Below, piece by piece: positions 51,469-60,294 of a stretch of DNA of 64,000 nt. Positions within the stretch are counted from its first letter, which is position 1. The number at the start of each line of letters is the position of its first letter. The position numbers were made by a program, and so were the translations under genes. The notes under the pieces were generated by a model. It did no database searches and had not been told where the DNA came from. It saw only the letters and a list, made by a program, of their open reading frames with translations. The DNA comes from Streptomyces iranensis (lineage in GTDB: Bacteria; Actinomycetota; Actinomycetes; Streptomycetales; Streptomycetaceae), in the NCBI RefSeq assembly GCF_017874715.1, contig NZ_JAGGLR010000030.1, positions 116,488 through 180,487 on the forward strand. Direction: 5' to 3'.

Positions 51469-52011
51469 TTATCCCACCCCGAGAAGCGAAAACAAGCCCG
51501 CGTCCGCGGGTATCCCTTCGCCCTGTCGCGCTGGGGTCCTGCCGCGGCTGCGCGACGCGCTTCGGCCGGTGCTCGCGGACGCGAGCCCGCACTGCGGGGT
51601 GTCCTTGGCGCCGACGCGGCGGGGTCTCGGCATGGCCTTCGGCTTCTTGCGGGCCGGTCTTGGCTTCCCGTGTCGCGACCGGCCCTGGCCTCCCGGCACC
51701 CAGAGCTCCCGGCACCCTGGCCGTCCGGGCGCGACTTGCCGCCTCCGCCCCGCGCTCTGCTTCCGGCGGCGGCCCCTCGCCGAGCCGTCAGGGCTCCCGC
51801 CGCCGACCATCGCACGGCGGTCCACGGCGGACAGCTTCGACCGGGGCCGTTTCCGACGGGGCGCGCTTCGGCCTCGCCCGCTTCCGCTGAGCCGCGGCCT
51901 CCCTCCGGTGGGCCCGGGAGCCTGGGGGCCCGGGGGGCCCGGGGAGCCCACAAGGGCGGCCGCCTGCCCGGTTGACGCTTGGGGCGGCGCACTGGGCAGA
52001 CCGCGCCGCGG
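51469..52011. other. Gene-poor 543-base region
   Basis: Lies between the peptidase start and the GH31 stop. Several open frames cross it on both strands, but they are rich in Arg/Pro/Gly, lack ribosome-binding sites and recognisable domains, and overlap each other. I see no convincing gene, terminator or promoter. The left end must contain the peptidase promoter. A decayed gene is possible. Confidence 0.5.
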
Positions 52012-54828
52012 TCAGTTCGTACGGGGGCCGCGGCGGTCCTCGGAGGGCGGGGCCTCGCCTCGTACTCGTATCCGGTAGTCCACCTCGCCGCCGCCCTCGC
52101 GCTCGACCGTCACCTCGCCGTCCCGTAGCCGGGTGGTGAAGCGCAGCAGTTCCGGCTTCTTCCAGCCGTCGCCCGTGTCCACGGCCAGCGTGCCCGCGCC
52201 CACGCCCTTGCGGCCCTGGGACGGGGTCCACACCTCCAGCTCCACCCCGCCGTCCGGCGCCGCCACCGGCACCACCGAACCGGCCCGAGCCAGGACCGGG
52301 ATGCCCGACAGGGGAGCGTCCAGCACCACCTGTCCGGGGCCGTGGTACGCCCGGCCGGTCACCGTGTCGTACCAGCGGCCGCGCGGCAGCCGGACCGGGC
52401 GGCGGCGGGCGCCCTCCTCCAGCACCGGCGCCACCAGCAGCGCGTCCCCCAGCAGAAAGGCGTCCTCGCAGTCGCGCAGCGCCCGGTCCTTGGGCGTCCG
52501 CCACCACACGGGCCGCACATAGGGGGCGCCGGTGCGCGCGGCCAGCTGTGCCAGTGTGGTGAAGTACGGCAGCAGCCGCTGCCGTTCGCGCAGCGCCGCC
52601 GCTGCGTGCTCCAGCACCGACGACCCGAACTCCCACGGCTCCCGCCGCCCCGCCGAGATCGCCGAGTGGGTGCGGAACAGCGGCAGATACGCGCCCAGCT
52701 GGAACCACCGCAGATACAGCTCCGGCGAGGGAGAGCCGGTGAAGCCGCCGATGTCGGGCCCCGAATACGGCACCCCGGACAGGCCCAGCCCGATCACCAG
52801 CGACAGCGAGGCCCGCAGCCCCGCCCAGCCCGTCGCCACATCGCCGGACCAGCTGCCCCCGTACCGCTGCAGCCCCGCCCACCCCGAGCGGGAGAAGAGA
52901 AACGGCCGCTCGTCGGGGCGCAGCTCGCACAGCCCCTCGTAGCCCGCCCGAGCCATCGCCAGCCCGTAGACGTTGTGCGCCTCGCGGTGGTCGCCGCCCC
53001 GGCCCTCCAGGGCGTGCCGGGCCGAGCGCGGCAGCGTGGTCTCGCCGAAGGCGGCGAACGACACCGGCTCGTTCATGTCGTGCCACACCCCGGAGAAGCC
53101 CTGCGCCAGCCGCTCCGCGTACAGCCCGCCCCACCACTTGCGCACCCGGGGATCGGTGAAGTCGGGGAACGCCGACTCACCCGCCCACACCACTCCGCGC
53201 ACCTCACGCCCCCGGGCGTCGCGCACGAAGACGTCGTCCGCCGCCCCGCTCTCGTACACCGCGTTGCCCGGCTCCGCCTTCACCGCGGGGTCGACGATCG
53301 ACACCAGCCGCACCCCGTCCTCGAGCAGCTCGGCGGCGAGCCCCGGCAGATCGGGGAAGCGCGCGCCGTCCACCGTGAACACCCGGTGGCCGATGAGGTG
53401 ATCGATGTCCAGATGCAGCGCGGACAGCGGCAGATCCCGCTCCCGGTAGCCCGCCACCACCCGCCGGACCTCCTCCGCGTCGCGGAACCCCCAACGCGCG
53501 TGGTGATGGCCGAGCGCCCACCGCGGCGGCACCGCCGGGGCGCCGGTCAGCGCCGCCCAGCCGTGCAGCACCCGCGCCGGGGTGGTGCCGACGATCACCC
53601 AGTAGCGCAGCGGGCCGCCCTCCATCCGCGTCCGGCAGCCGCCGGGCCGGTCATGACCGGAGCCCGCGCCCTCCTCGCCCTCCCGCAGGGTGACCGTGCC
53701 GTCCCAGGAGTTGTCGTGGAACACCAGATGGGTGCCCGCGTCGGCCACCACGAGCTGCACCGGCATGGTCAGATACAGCGGATCGTCCCCCGGCTCGAAG
53801 CTGCCGCCGGGATCGGTGTTCCACAGCCGGTACACCCCGTCCCGCAGCCGGGGCCCGGAGGCCCGTCCACCGAGCCCGAAGAAGCGCGCGTCCGCGGCCA
53901 CTTCGGACAGCTGGAGCCAGCGGGCACCGCCCTCCCCGCCCAGCCCCGGCTCGAGCCCTGGCTCGGTGGTTCCGGGCGCCGCCCCCGGCTCGGTGGGTCC
54001 GGACGCCGCCCCTGGCTCGGTGGGTCCGGGCGCCATCCCTGGCTTTACGGGGCCGGGCGCCGTCCCCGGCTCGACGGATCCCGGCCCCGCCTCCGGCTCT
54101 GCGAGCCGTGGCTCGGCGGGTCCCGCTCCCGGCTCCGGCTCCGCTCCCGGCCGCGGCTTCGGCTCCGCTCCCGCCCCCGCTCCCGCCCCCGCTCCCGGCT
54201 CCGCCCCCGCTCCCGGCCGCCGCTCTGTCCCCGCTCCCGGCTCCGCCCTCGGCCCCGTGAGCCCTACCCCCGGCCTCGGCGTGGCGGATCCCAGCCCCGG
54301 CCTCGGCCCCGTGGGCCCTGCCCCCGGCCCCACGGGCCCCCGCGCCCCCGCAGGCTCCCACCACCGCGGCGGCAGATCCCGCCGCAGCACCACCCCGCCC
54401 GGGGTCCGCACCTCCACCGTGCCGGTCCGGCCCACCGTCACCGTGACCCGCTCGGACACCACCCGCCAGCCGCCGCCGGTGTCCGGCTCCAGCTCCGCCC
54501 GCTCGTCCGCCTCCGGACAGGGCCCGTCCAGCGCGTACGACGGCTCCGGCTCGGCCCCGTCCCAGCCGCAGAACACCGCGCCGCCCGTGGTCACCCGCAC
54601 CCGCAGCGAGGATCGCGCGAACCGCACCACCCCGCCCCCCGGCTCCGGCTCGGCCCCCTGCACCGCACCCGGCACCCGGGCCAGCTCGGTGCCGCGGCGG
54701 GGCAGCGCGGCCGCGTCGGAACGCCGACGCCGCCACGCCGAGCGCAGCGACCGCAGCCCCTGCGCGGTGCAGAGCACCCTCACCGACCGCACCAGCTTCT
54801 CCGACCGCACCAGGTCACGCGCATCCAT
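52012..54828 (-). CDS. Glycoside hydrolase family 31 (alpha-glucosidase type) with low-complexity insertion
   Basis: 938 residues from the ATG at 54828 (MDARDLVRSEKLV); an ATG at 54867 would add 13. GH31 catalytic nucleophile in GVWHDMNEPVSF (near residue 583). The acid/base Asp is probably in GGSWSGDVATGW. Other marks are VPPRWALGHHHARWGF and the substrate-site LHLDIDHLIGHRVFTVD. Family enzymes release alpha-linked glucose or xylose. Residues about 160-298 are an insertion of Pro/Gly/Ala/Glu repeats (GPTEPGAAP units) between the N-terminal sheet (PPRWWEP) and RWLQLSEVAADARFFGLGG; the family does not need this. No signal peptide, so probably cytoplasmic. Confidence 0.9.
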   Translation of the reverse strand: MDARDLVRSEKLVRSVRVLCTAQGLRSLRSAWRRRRSDAAALPRRGTELARVPGAVQGAEPEPGGGVVRFARSSLRVRVTTGGAVFCGWDGAEPEPSYALDGPCPEADERAELEPDTGGGWRVVSERVTVTVGRTGTVEVRTPGGVVLRRDLPPRWWEPAGARGPVGPGAGPTGPRPGLGSATPRPGVGLTGPRAEPGAGTERRPGAGAEPGAGAGAGAGAEPKPRPGAEPEPGAGPAEPRLAEPEAGPGSVEPGTAPGPVKPGMAPGPTEPGAASGPTEPGAAPGTTEPGLEPGLGGEGGARWLQLSEVAADARFFGLGGRASGPRLRDGVYRLWNTDPGGSFEPGDDPLYLTMPVQLVVADAGTHLVFHDNSWDGTVTLREGEEGAGSGHDRPGGCRTRMEGGPLRYWVIVGTTPARVLHGWAALTGAPAVPPRWALGHHHARWGFRDAEEVRRVVAGYRERDLPLSALHLDIDHLIGHRVFTVDGARFPDLPGLAAELLEDGVRLVSIVDPAVKAEPGNAVYESGAADDVFVRDARGREVRGVVWAGESAFPDFTDPRVRKWWGGLYAERLAQGFSGVWHDMNEPVSFAAFGETTLPRSARHALEGRGGDHREAHNVYGLAMARAGYEGLCELRPDERPFLFSRSGWAGLQRYGGSWSGDVATGWAGLRASLSLVIGLGLSGVPYSGPDIGGFTGSPSPELYLRWFQLGAYLPLFRTHSAISAGRREPWEFGSSVLEHAAAALRERQRLLPYFTTLAQLAARTGAPYVRPVWWRTPKDRALRDCEDAFLLGDALLVAPVLEEGARRRPVRLPRGRWYDTVTGRAYHGPGQVVLDAPLSGIPVLARAGSVVPVAAPDGGVELEVWTPSQGRKGVGAGTLAVDTGDGWKKPELLRFTTRLRDGEVTVEREGGGEVDYRIRVRGEAPPSEDRRGPRTN

Positions 54829-55037
54829 ACTGATCAGCCTGCCATTGCCGACGCCCGGCAGGGACATGGTTCAACTGCCGTTCACCTGTGGTCCTCGCAC
54901 ATGATCCCGCCCTGTGATGTGGAGTGACGCCCCTGGTGCGGGAGTCGATCACATGGCATCGTCCTGACCGGACGCATACGAGGCGGATGTGCCACTCACG
55001 GACACATCCGACGCGGAAAGCCCGGGAGCCGACACCC
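54829..55037. promoter_or_regulatory. Divergent region between GH31 and acetoacetyl-CoA synthetase
   Basis: About 210 bases separating divergently transcribed genes, so promoters for both should lie here. I could not place them with confidence. GGGAG nine bases before the ATG at 55038 is the ribosome-binding site of the rightward gene. Confidence 0.3.
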
Positions 55038-57056
55038 ATGACCACCGCAGCCCACTCCGACCACCGGCCGCACCCCCTGTGGCAGCCCGGCGCGGACCGG
55101 ATCGCCCGGTCCCGGCTGACCGCCTTCCACGCCTGGGCGGCCGAGCGGCACGGCGCCCCCGCGCCCGGCCTCGACGACCCGACCGCGAGCTACGCCGCGC
55201 TGCACCGCTGGTCGGTGGCGGAGCTGGAGACCTTCTGGCGGGCGGTCGCCGAGTGGTTCGAGGTGCGCTTCACCACCCCGTACGAGCGGGTGCTCGCCGA
55301 CGCCACCATGCCCGGCGCCCGCTGGTTCCCCGGCGCCACCCTCAACTACGCCGAGCACGCCCTGCGCGCCGCCGAGGACCCCGCCCGCGCCGACGGCCCC
55401 GCGCTGCTCCACGTCGACGAGGTCCATGACCCGCGCCCGGTCAGCTGGGCCGATCTGCGCGGCCAGGTCGGCGCGGTCGCCGCCGAGCTGCGCCGCCTCG
55501 GCGTCCGCCCGGGAGACCGGGTCAGCGGCTACGTCCCCAACATCCCCCAGGCCACCGTGGCCCTCCTGGCCGCCGCCGCGGTCGGCGCCGTATGGACCTC
55601 CTGCGCCCCCGACTTCGGCGCCCGCAGCGTCCTGGACCGCTTCCAGCAGGTCGAACCGGTGGTGCTCTTCACCGTCGACGGCTACCGCTACGGCGGAAAG
55701 ACCCACGACCGCACCGCGACCGTGACCGAGCTGCGTGCCGAGCTGCCCAGTCTGCGCGCCGTCGTCCACATTCCGCTGCTGGGCACCCCCGCCCCCGAGT
55801 CCACGCTGGTGTGGGACGACATCGTCCGCGAACCGGCGGAGCCGGTCTTCGAACAGCTTCCCTTCGACCACCCCCTGTGGGTGCTCTACTCCTCCGGCAC
55901 CACCGGCCTGCCGAAGGCGATCGTCCAGTCCCAGGGCGGCATCCTGCTCGAACACCTCAAGCAGCTCGGCCTCCACAGCGACCTCGGCCCGGACGACCGC
56001 TTCTTCTGGTACACCTCCACCGGCTGGATGATGTGGAACTTCCTGGTGTCCGGGCTGCTGGTGGGCGCCACCGTCGTCCTCTACGACGGCAGCCCCGGCT
56101 ACCCGGACACCGCCGCCCAGTGGCGCGTCGCCGAACGCACCGGCACCACGCTCTACGGCACCTCCGCCGCGTACGTCATGGCCTGCCGCAAGGCCGAGGT
56201 CCACCCGGGCCGCGACTTCGACCTCTCCGCCGTGAAATGCGTCGCCACCACCGGCTCCCCCCTGCCGCCGGACGGCTTCCGGTGGATCCACGACGAGGTG
56301 GCCGAGGACATGTGGATCGCCTCCGTCAGCGGCGGCACCGACGTGTGCAGCTGCTTCGCGGGCGCCGTGCCCACCCTCCCCGTCTACATCGGCGAACTCC
56401 AGGCCCCCGGCCTGGGGACCGACCTCCAGGCGTGGGACCCACAGGGCGAACCGGTGGTCGACGAGGTCGGCGAGCTGATCGTGGCCCGCCCCATGCCGTC
56501 GATGCCCGTCCGCTTCTGGAACGACCCCGATGGCAGCCGCTACCGCGAAAGCTACTTCGAGATGTTCCCCGGCGCCTGGCGCCACGGCGACTGGATCACC
56601 CTGACCTCCCGAGGCACCGTGATCATCCACGGCCGCTCCGACTCCACCCTCAACCGCCAGGGCGTCCGAATGGGCTCCGCCGACATCTACGAGGCGGTCG
56701 AACGCCTCCCGGAGATCCGCGAATCCCTCGTCATCGGCGTCGAACAGCCCGATGGTGGCTACTGGATGCCCCTCTTCGTCCATCTGGCCCCCGGAGCCAC
56801 CCTGAACGAGGAACTCCTGACCCGCATCAAAACCACCATCCGCACCCAACTCTCCCCCCGCCACGTCCCCGACGAAGTCATCGAGGTCCCCGGCGTCCCC
56901 CACACCCTCACCGGCAAACGCATCGAGGTCCCGGTCAAGCGCCTCCTCCAGGGCACCCCCCTGGACAAGGCGGTCAACCCGGGCTCGGTGGACGATGTGG
57001 AACTGCTGCGGTACTACGAGCGCCTGGCCCAGGGGAGGGGCGGGGCGGGGGCTTGA
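55038..57056 (+). CDS. Acetoacetate-CoA ligase
   Basis: 672 residues from the ATG at 55038. Acyl-adenylate-forming enzyme: P-loop-like LYSSGTTGLPKAIVQSQGG, aromatic GWMMWNFLVSGLLVGAT, core TLNRQGVRMGSADIYEAVE, and PHTLTGKRIEVPVKRLLQG with the catalytic Lys. The N-terminal WFEVRFTTPYERVLAD and WFPGATLNYAEHAL are typical of acetoacetyl-CoA synthetase as opposed to acetyl-CoA synthetase. Activates acetoacetate for entry into acetyl-CoA metabolism or polyketide/lipid synthesis. Monocistronic. Confidence 0.93.
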   Translation: MTTAAHSDHRPHPLWQPGADRIARSRLTAFHAWAAERHGAPAPGLDDPTASYAALHRWSVAELETFWRAVAEWFEVRFTTPYERVLADATMPGARWFPGATLNYAEHALRAAEDPARADGPALLHVDEVHDPRPVSWADLRGQVGAVAAELRRLGVRPGDRVSGYVPNIPQATVALLAAAAVGAVWTSCAPDFGARSVLDRFQQVEPVVLFTVDGYRYGGKTHDRTATVTELRAELPSLRAVVHIPLLGTPAPESTLVWDDIVREPAEPVFEQLPFDHPLWVLYSSGTTGLPKAIVQSQGGILLEHLKQLGLHSDLGPDDRFFWYTSTGWMMWNFLVSGLLVGATVVLYDGSPGYPDTAAQWRVAERTGTTLYGTSAAYVMACRKAEVHPGRDFDLSAVKCVATTGSPLPPDGFRWIHDEVAEDMWIASVSGGTDVCSCFAGAVPTLPVYIGELQAPGLGTDLQAWDPQGEPVVDEVGELIVARPMPSMPVRFWNDPDGSRYRESYFEMFPGAWRHGDWITLTSRGTVIIHGRSDSTLNRQGVRMGSADIYEAVERLPEIRESLVIGVEQPDGGYWMPLFVHLAPGATLNEELLTRIKTTIRTQLSPRHVPDEVIEVPGVPHTLTGKRIEVPVKRLLQGTPLDKAVNPGSVDDVELLRYYERLAQGRGGAGA

Positions 57057-57458
57057 GTTTTGAGCGCCTTCGGGGCTTTAGAAGCCCCGGTGGAGCCACG
57101 CACTCCGGGGCTTGAGGAGCCGGGGTGGAGCTACACACTCCAGGGTTTGAGGAGCCGGGGTGGAGCCACACACTCCAGGGTTTCAGGAGCCCGGGGCCGA
57201 GTACCACCCTCCAGCCCTGCTGGTGCTCGAGGTGCGGGTGCAAGAGGGCCGGAGCCTCCCCAGCGCCGGTTCTTGAGGAGCACGGGGCGGAGCCCCACAT
57301 CCAGCCCCTCCGGCGTTTGAGGAGCGGGGTCCAGGGGCGGAGCCCCGGCGGGGGTACGGGGGCGGAGCCCCCGAAACGGGGTCTGGGGCGGAGCCCCAGC
57401 GGGGGCCGGGGCCGCGCCCCGGTTTCGGGAAGGGGCGGGGTGGGGGAACAACCCCCGC
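57057..57458. terminator. Convergent intergenic region with repeat-built hairpins
   Basis: 402 bases between two convergent genes. The palindromic GGGGCGGAGCCCC recurs at 57284-57296, 57334-57346 and 57385-57397 and, extended by one base each side, at 57358-57372. It is followed by CCGGGGCCGCGCCCCGG near 57406. Phrases such as GTTTGAGGAGCGGGGTCC are common between Streptomyces genes. The stacked hairpins probably terminate transcription from both sides. No gene is present. Confidence 0.7.
57085..57189. repeat. 35-bp tandem repeat, three copies
   Basis: Three adjoining 35-bp units (57085-57119, 57120-57154, 57155-57189), each of the form CCGGGGTGGAGCCACACACT followed by CCAGGGTTTGAGGAG. The second and third differ at two positions; the first is more diverged. 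A fragmentary fourth copy follows. Confidence 0.85.
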
Positions 57459-58868
57459 CTACCCCCCATACGTCGCCTGCGCCTCCCCCAACACCCCCGC
57501 CACATCCCCCGCCAACACCCCCGCATCCGCCTCCCCCAACCCCGCCGTCGTAATCCGCACCCCCGCCCCGGCAGCCAGCCGAAACCTCGCACCGGCCGCC
57601 ACCCACCACCCCCGCGTCCGCAACCCGTTGACCACCGCCGCCTCGTCCCGCACCGGCACCCACACATTCATCCCGCTCGCCCCGTGCGCGGCGATCCCCC
57701 GGTCCGACAGCGCGGCCAGCAGGGCCTCACGCCGCCGGGCGTAGGCGGACCGGGCCGCGGCCACCAGGGCCTGGGTCTCCGGGTCGGTCATCAGCCGGGT
57801 GACCGTTTCCTGCAGCACATGGCTGACCCAGCCGGAGGTCAGCAGCATCCGGCCGTCGTGGCGCGCCAGCGTCGTACGGTCGCAGGCGAGCGCGCCCCAC
57901 CGCAGGTCGGTTCCCAGGTGCTTGGAGACGGTGCGCACATGCGCCCACCGCGCCGGACCGCCCCCCGCACCGCCGCCCCGGCCACCCCGGCCACCCCCAC
58001 CACCCCCACCACCCCCACCACCCCCGCCACCCCCGCCACCCCCAGCGAGGCTGTACAACGGCACCCCCACGACATCCGCCGCATGATCATCCTCGATCAC
58101 CAGCACCTCACCCGGCGCCTCGCCCAAAACCCCCAGCAGCGCATCCCGGCGCCCGGCCGAAAACCAGCCGCCGTAAGGGTTCTGCCCACGCGGGCTGCAG
58201 ATCAGCGCACGCGCCCCGGCCCGCAGCGCGGCCCGCAGCGCGTCCGGCCGGATCCCCTCGTCGTCCACGGCCACCGGCAGGCTCCGCAGCCCCAGCGCCG
58301 GGACGAGGTCCAGCAGATGGTGGTAGCCGGGGTCTTCCATCGCCACCGCGTCACCCGGCCTGAGCTCGACGGACAGCAGCCGGGCCACGCAGTCCAGCGC
58401 GCCATGGGCGAAGGTCAGGTGCTCGGCGGGCACGCCGTCGCGCTCGTACCAGGCGCGGGTCAGCTCCTCCAGACCGGCCAGCCGAGGCTGGGCGCGGTGC
58501 GACCGCACTCCGGGGGAGAGCCGGGCGGTCGGCAGCAGGGCGGGCAGGAAGGCCGGATCGGGGTGACCGCCCGCCAGATCGCGCACCCCCTCCGGCACCG
58601 GCGGCGGGCGGCGCGAGGCGACGGCGGGCGTCGGCGCGACCACCGTGCCGCCCCGCCCCTGGGTCACCACGATTCCGCGCCGCCGCAGCTCCTTGTAGGC
58701 GGTCGCGACGGTGCCGGGACTCACGCCCAGCCGCTCCGCCAGTCGGCGCACCGGGGGCAGCGCGGTACCGGGCGCCAACGCCCCCTCCACCACACCCTGT
58801 TCGACGGATGCGGCAATCCCCTTGGCCGACGCACCGGTGATCTCATATTGTGTCGCCACAGAAAACAC
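57459..58868 (-). CDS. MocR-type regulator (GntR winged helix fused to aminotransferase domain) with poly-Gly insertion
   Basis: 469 residues from a GTG at 58868 (a GTG four codons on is possible). Residues 10-75 are a GntR winged helix (LPPVRRLAERLGVSPGTVATAYKEL). The rest is a fold-type I aminotransferase domain (AMEDPGYHHLLDLVPALGL, SPRGQNPYGGWFS, VIEDDHAADVVG) with the PLP lysine in TVSKHLGTDLRWG. Directly before that lysine lies a run of 18 glycines (57990-58043), then R-G-G-R-G-G-G-A, from a 9-bp DNA repeat. MocR proteins sense PLP or amino compounds. It is divergent from the MFS gene, its probable target. Confidence 0.9.
   Translation of the reverse strand: MFSVATQYEITGASAKGIAASVEQGVVEGALAPGTALPPVRRLAERLGVSPGTVATAYKELRRRGIVVTQGRGGTVVAPTPAVASRRPPPVPEGVRDLAGGHPDPAFLPALLPTARLSPGVRSHRAQPRLAGLEELTRAWYERDGVPAEHLTFAHGALDCVARLLSVELRPGDAVAMEDPGYHHLLDLVPALGLRSLPVAVDDEGIRPDALRAALRAGARALICSPRGQNPYGGWFSAGRRDALLGVLGEAPGEVLVIEDDHAADVVGVPLYSLAGGGGGGGGGGGGGGGGGGRGGRGGGAGGGPARWAHVRTVSKHLGTDLRWGALACDRTTLARHDGRMLLTSGWVSHVLQETVTRLMTDPETQALVAAARSAYARRREALLAALSDRGIAAHGASGMNVWVPVRDEAAVVNGLRTRGWWVAAGARFRLAAGAGVRITTAGLGEADAGVLAGDVAGVLGEAQATYGG
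57990..58043 (-). repeat. 9-bp microsatellite encoding 18 glycines
   Basis: Six copies of a 9-bp unit (GGGGGTGGT or GGGGGTGGC on the coding strand) inside the MocR gene. More G-rich codons with arginine interruptions follow. The length is a multiple of three, so the frame is kept. Confidence 0.9.
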
Positions 58869-58870
58869 TC

Positions 58871-58882
58871 TGTATCAATACA
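58871..58882. promoter_or_regulatory. Inverted repeat between MocR and MFS genes
   Basis: TGTATCAATACA: arms TGTAT/ATACA around CA, in an A/T-rich patch unusual for this genome, two bases before the MocR start and 25 bases before the MFS start. It is probably an operator or promoter element for the divergent pair. Confidence 0.5.
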
Positions 58883-58907
58883 AAAGAGAATGTCAAGGGG
58901 GACCAGG

Positions 58908-60272
58908 GTGGGCAAGCCAACGCGCCGCACCGCGCTCAGCGACCGCATCCCCGGCGGCCGGGACGGCCGACGCATGCTGATCGTCACCTTCGTCGACCGG
59001 ATCGGTTCGGGCCTGTGGGGCGCGACCGCGACGCTCTACTTCACCTTCGCCGCCGGGCTCAGCACCGCCGAAATCGGCGTACTGCTCGCCGCATCCGGAG
59101 CCATCGGCATCGCGGGCCCGCCCCTCGGCGGCCTCCTCGCCGACCGCGTTCGGCTGCGCCCGCTCCTGATCACCGTCCAACTGGTGCGCGCCGCCGCCTC
59201 ATTGGCCCTCCTCACCACCACCGACCTCCGGCTTCTGCTCGCCATCGCCTCGGTGGGCAGCCTCGGCGACCGCGGGGCCTCCGTCCTGACGAAGCTGTAC
59301 GCGACCCGGGTCGCGGGCCCCGAGCGCGTCCGCTACCAGGCCATCAGCCGCACCGCCATGAACGTCGGCTGGGCCGTCGGCGGCCTCGCGGCGGCCGCGG
59401 CACTCACCGGCGGCACGGTCACCGTCTACCGCTGGCTGCTGATCGGCGACGCGCTCTCCTTCGTCGCCTCCGCGCTGTTCACGCTCGCTTGTGCCGAACC
59501 GCCCTCGGCCTCCCGCATCGCGGCAAAGTCCGCATCCGCATCCGCATCCGCGGAACGCGGCGAATCAACCCCCGCGGAATCCGCACCCGCCCCCGCGGAA
59601 CCCGCATCCGCATCGGCGGAAACCGCATCCGCATCAGAGAAAACCACCGCCCCCAACCCCTGGCGCGACCGCCGCTATCTCGCCTACACCTCCAGCGAGG
59701 CCGTCCTCTTCCTCGACGACTCGGTCTTCAAGGTCGGCCTGCCGCTGTGGGCCGTGACGGCCACCAGCACACCGCACCAACTCGTCCCCCTGCTGCTCGT
59801 CCTCAACAACCTGCTCGTGGTGGTCTTCCAGGTCCCGTTCGCCCGCTTCGGCGCCACCCCGCACACCGCCCGCACCTCGCTGTGGCCACTGGCCGCCGCC
59901 TTCCTCCTCGGCGGGGCCGCGCTGGCCGCCTCGACCGTCGGCGCACCCTGGTTCGCGGCAGGCACGCTGGTGCTGGCCGCCAGCGCCTTCACCGTGGCGG
60001 AGATGCTGCACGCCACGATCTCCTGGGAGCTGTCCGTGGCCCTCGCCCCGCCCACCGCACAGGGCGCCTACCTCGGCGTGCACGGTCTGGCCCAGGCCGT
60101 CCAGCGCAGCGCGGGACCCCTCGCGGTGACGGCGGCGATCGCGGCGGGCCCCCTCGGCTGGCTCGGCCTCGGCGCCGGGCTCGCCGCGATGTGCGGCGCC
60201 CAGCGCCACCTGGTGCGGGACCGTGGTGACGGAGCGTTGTCAGTGGCCCCGGTTACGGTGAGTGAGCACTGA
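58908..60272 (+). CDS. MFS transporter
   Basis: 454 residues from the GTG at 58908, seven bases after AGGGGG; an ATG at 58890 has a weaker site. Major facilitator family: about 12 hydrophobic segments, with GPPLGGLLADRVRLRPLL as the loop 2-3 signature. Between the two halves (about 205-244) is a cytoplasmic loop of Ala/Ser/Glu/Pro repeats (SASASASAERG...) encoded by GCATCC hexamers. It may export a drug or metabolite. Divergent from MocR, which may control it. Confidence 0.88.
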   Translation: MGKPTRRTALSDRIPGGRDGRRMLIVTFVDRIGSGLWGATATLYFTFAAGLSTAEIGVLLAASGAIGIAGPPLGGLLADRVRLRPLLITVQLVRAAASLALLTTTDLRLLLAIASVGSLGDRGASVLTKLYATRVAGPERVRYQAISRTAMNVGWAVGGLAAAAALTGGTVTVYRWLLIGDALSFVASALFTLACAEPPSASRIAAKSASASASAERGESTPAESAPAPAEPASASAETASASEKTTAPNPWRDRRYLAYTSSEAVLFLDDSVFKVGLPLWAVTATSTPHQLVPLLLVLNNLLVVVFQVPFARFGATPHTARTSLWPLAAAFLLGGAALAASTVGAPWFAAGTLVLAASAFTVAEMLHATISWELSVALAPPTAQGAYLGVHGLAQAVQRSAGPLAVTAAIAAGPLGWLGLGAGLAAMCGAQRHLVRDRGDGALSVAPVTVSEH

Positions 60273-60294
60273 ACATCCGCGCTGAGGGGGAGTC

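Noticed and set aside
51469..51992. Basic minus-strand frames between the peptidase and GH31 genes
   Set aside because: Arg/Pro-rich, overlapping in several frames, no ribosome-binding site or known domain.
54996..56903. Long minus-strand frame opposite the acetoacetate-CoA ligase
   Set aside because: Shadow of a well-supported plus-strand enzyme with all family motifs.
57125..57553. Small plus-strand frames in the repeat region after the ligase gene
   Set aside because: They translate the 35-bp and GGGGCGGAGCCCC repeats into Pro/Gly-rich sequence with no start signals.
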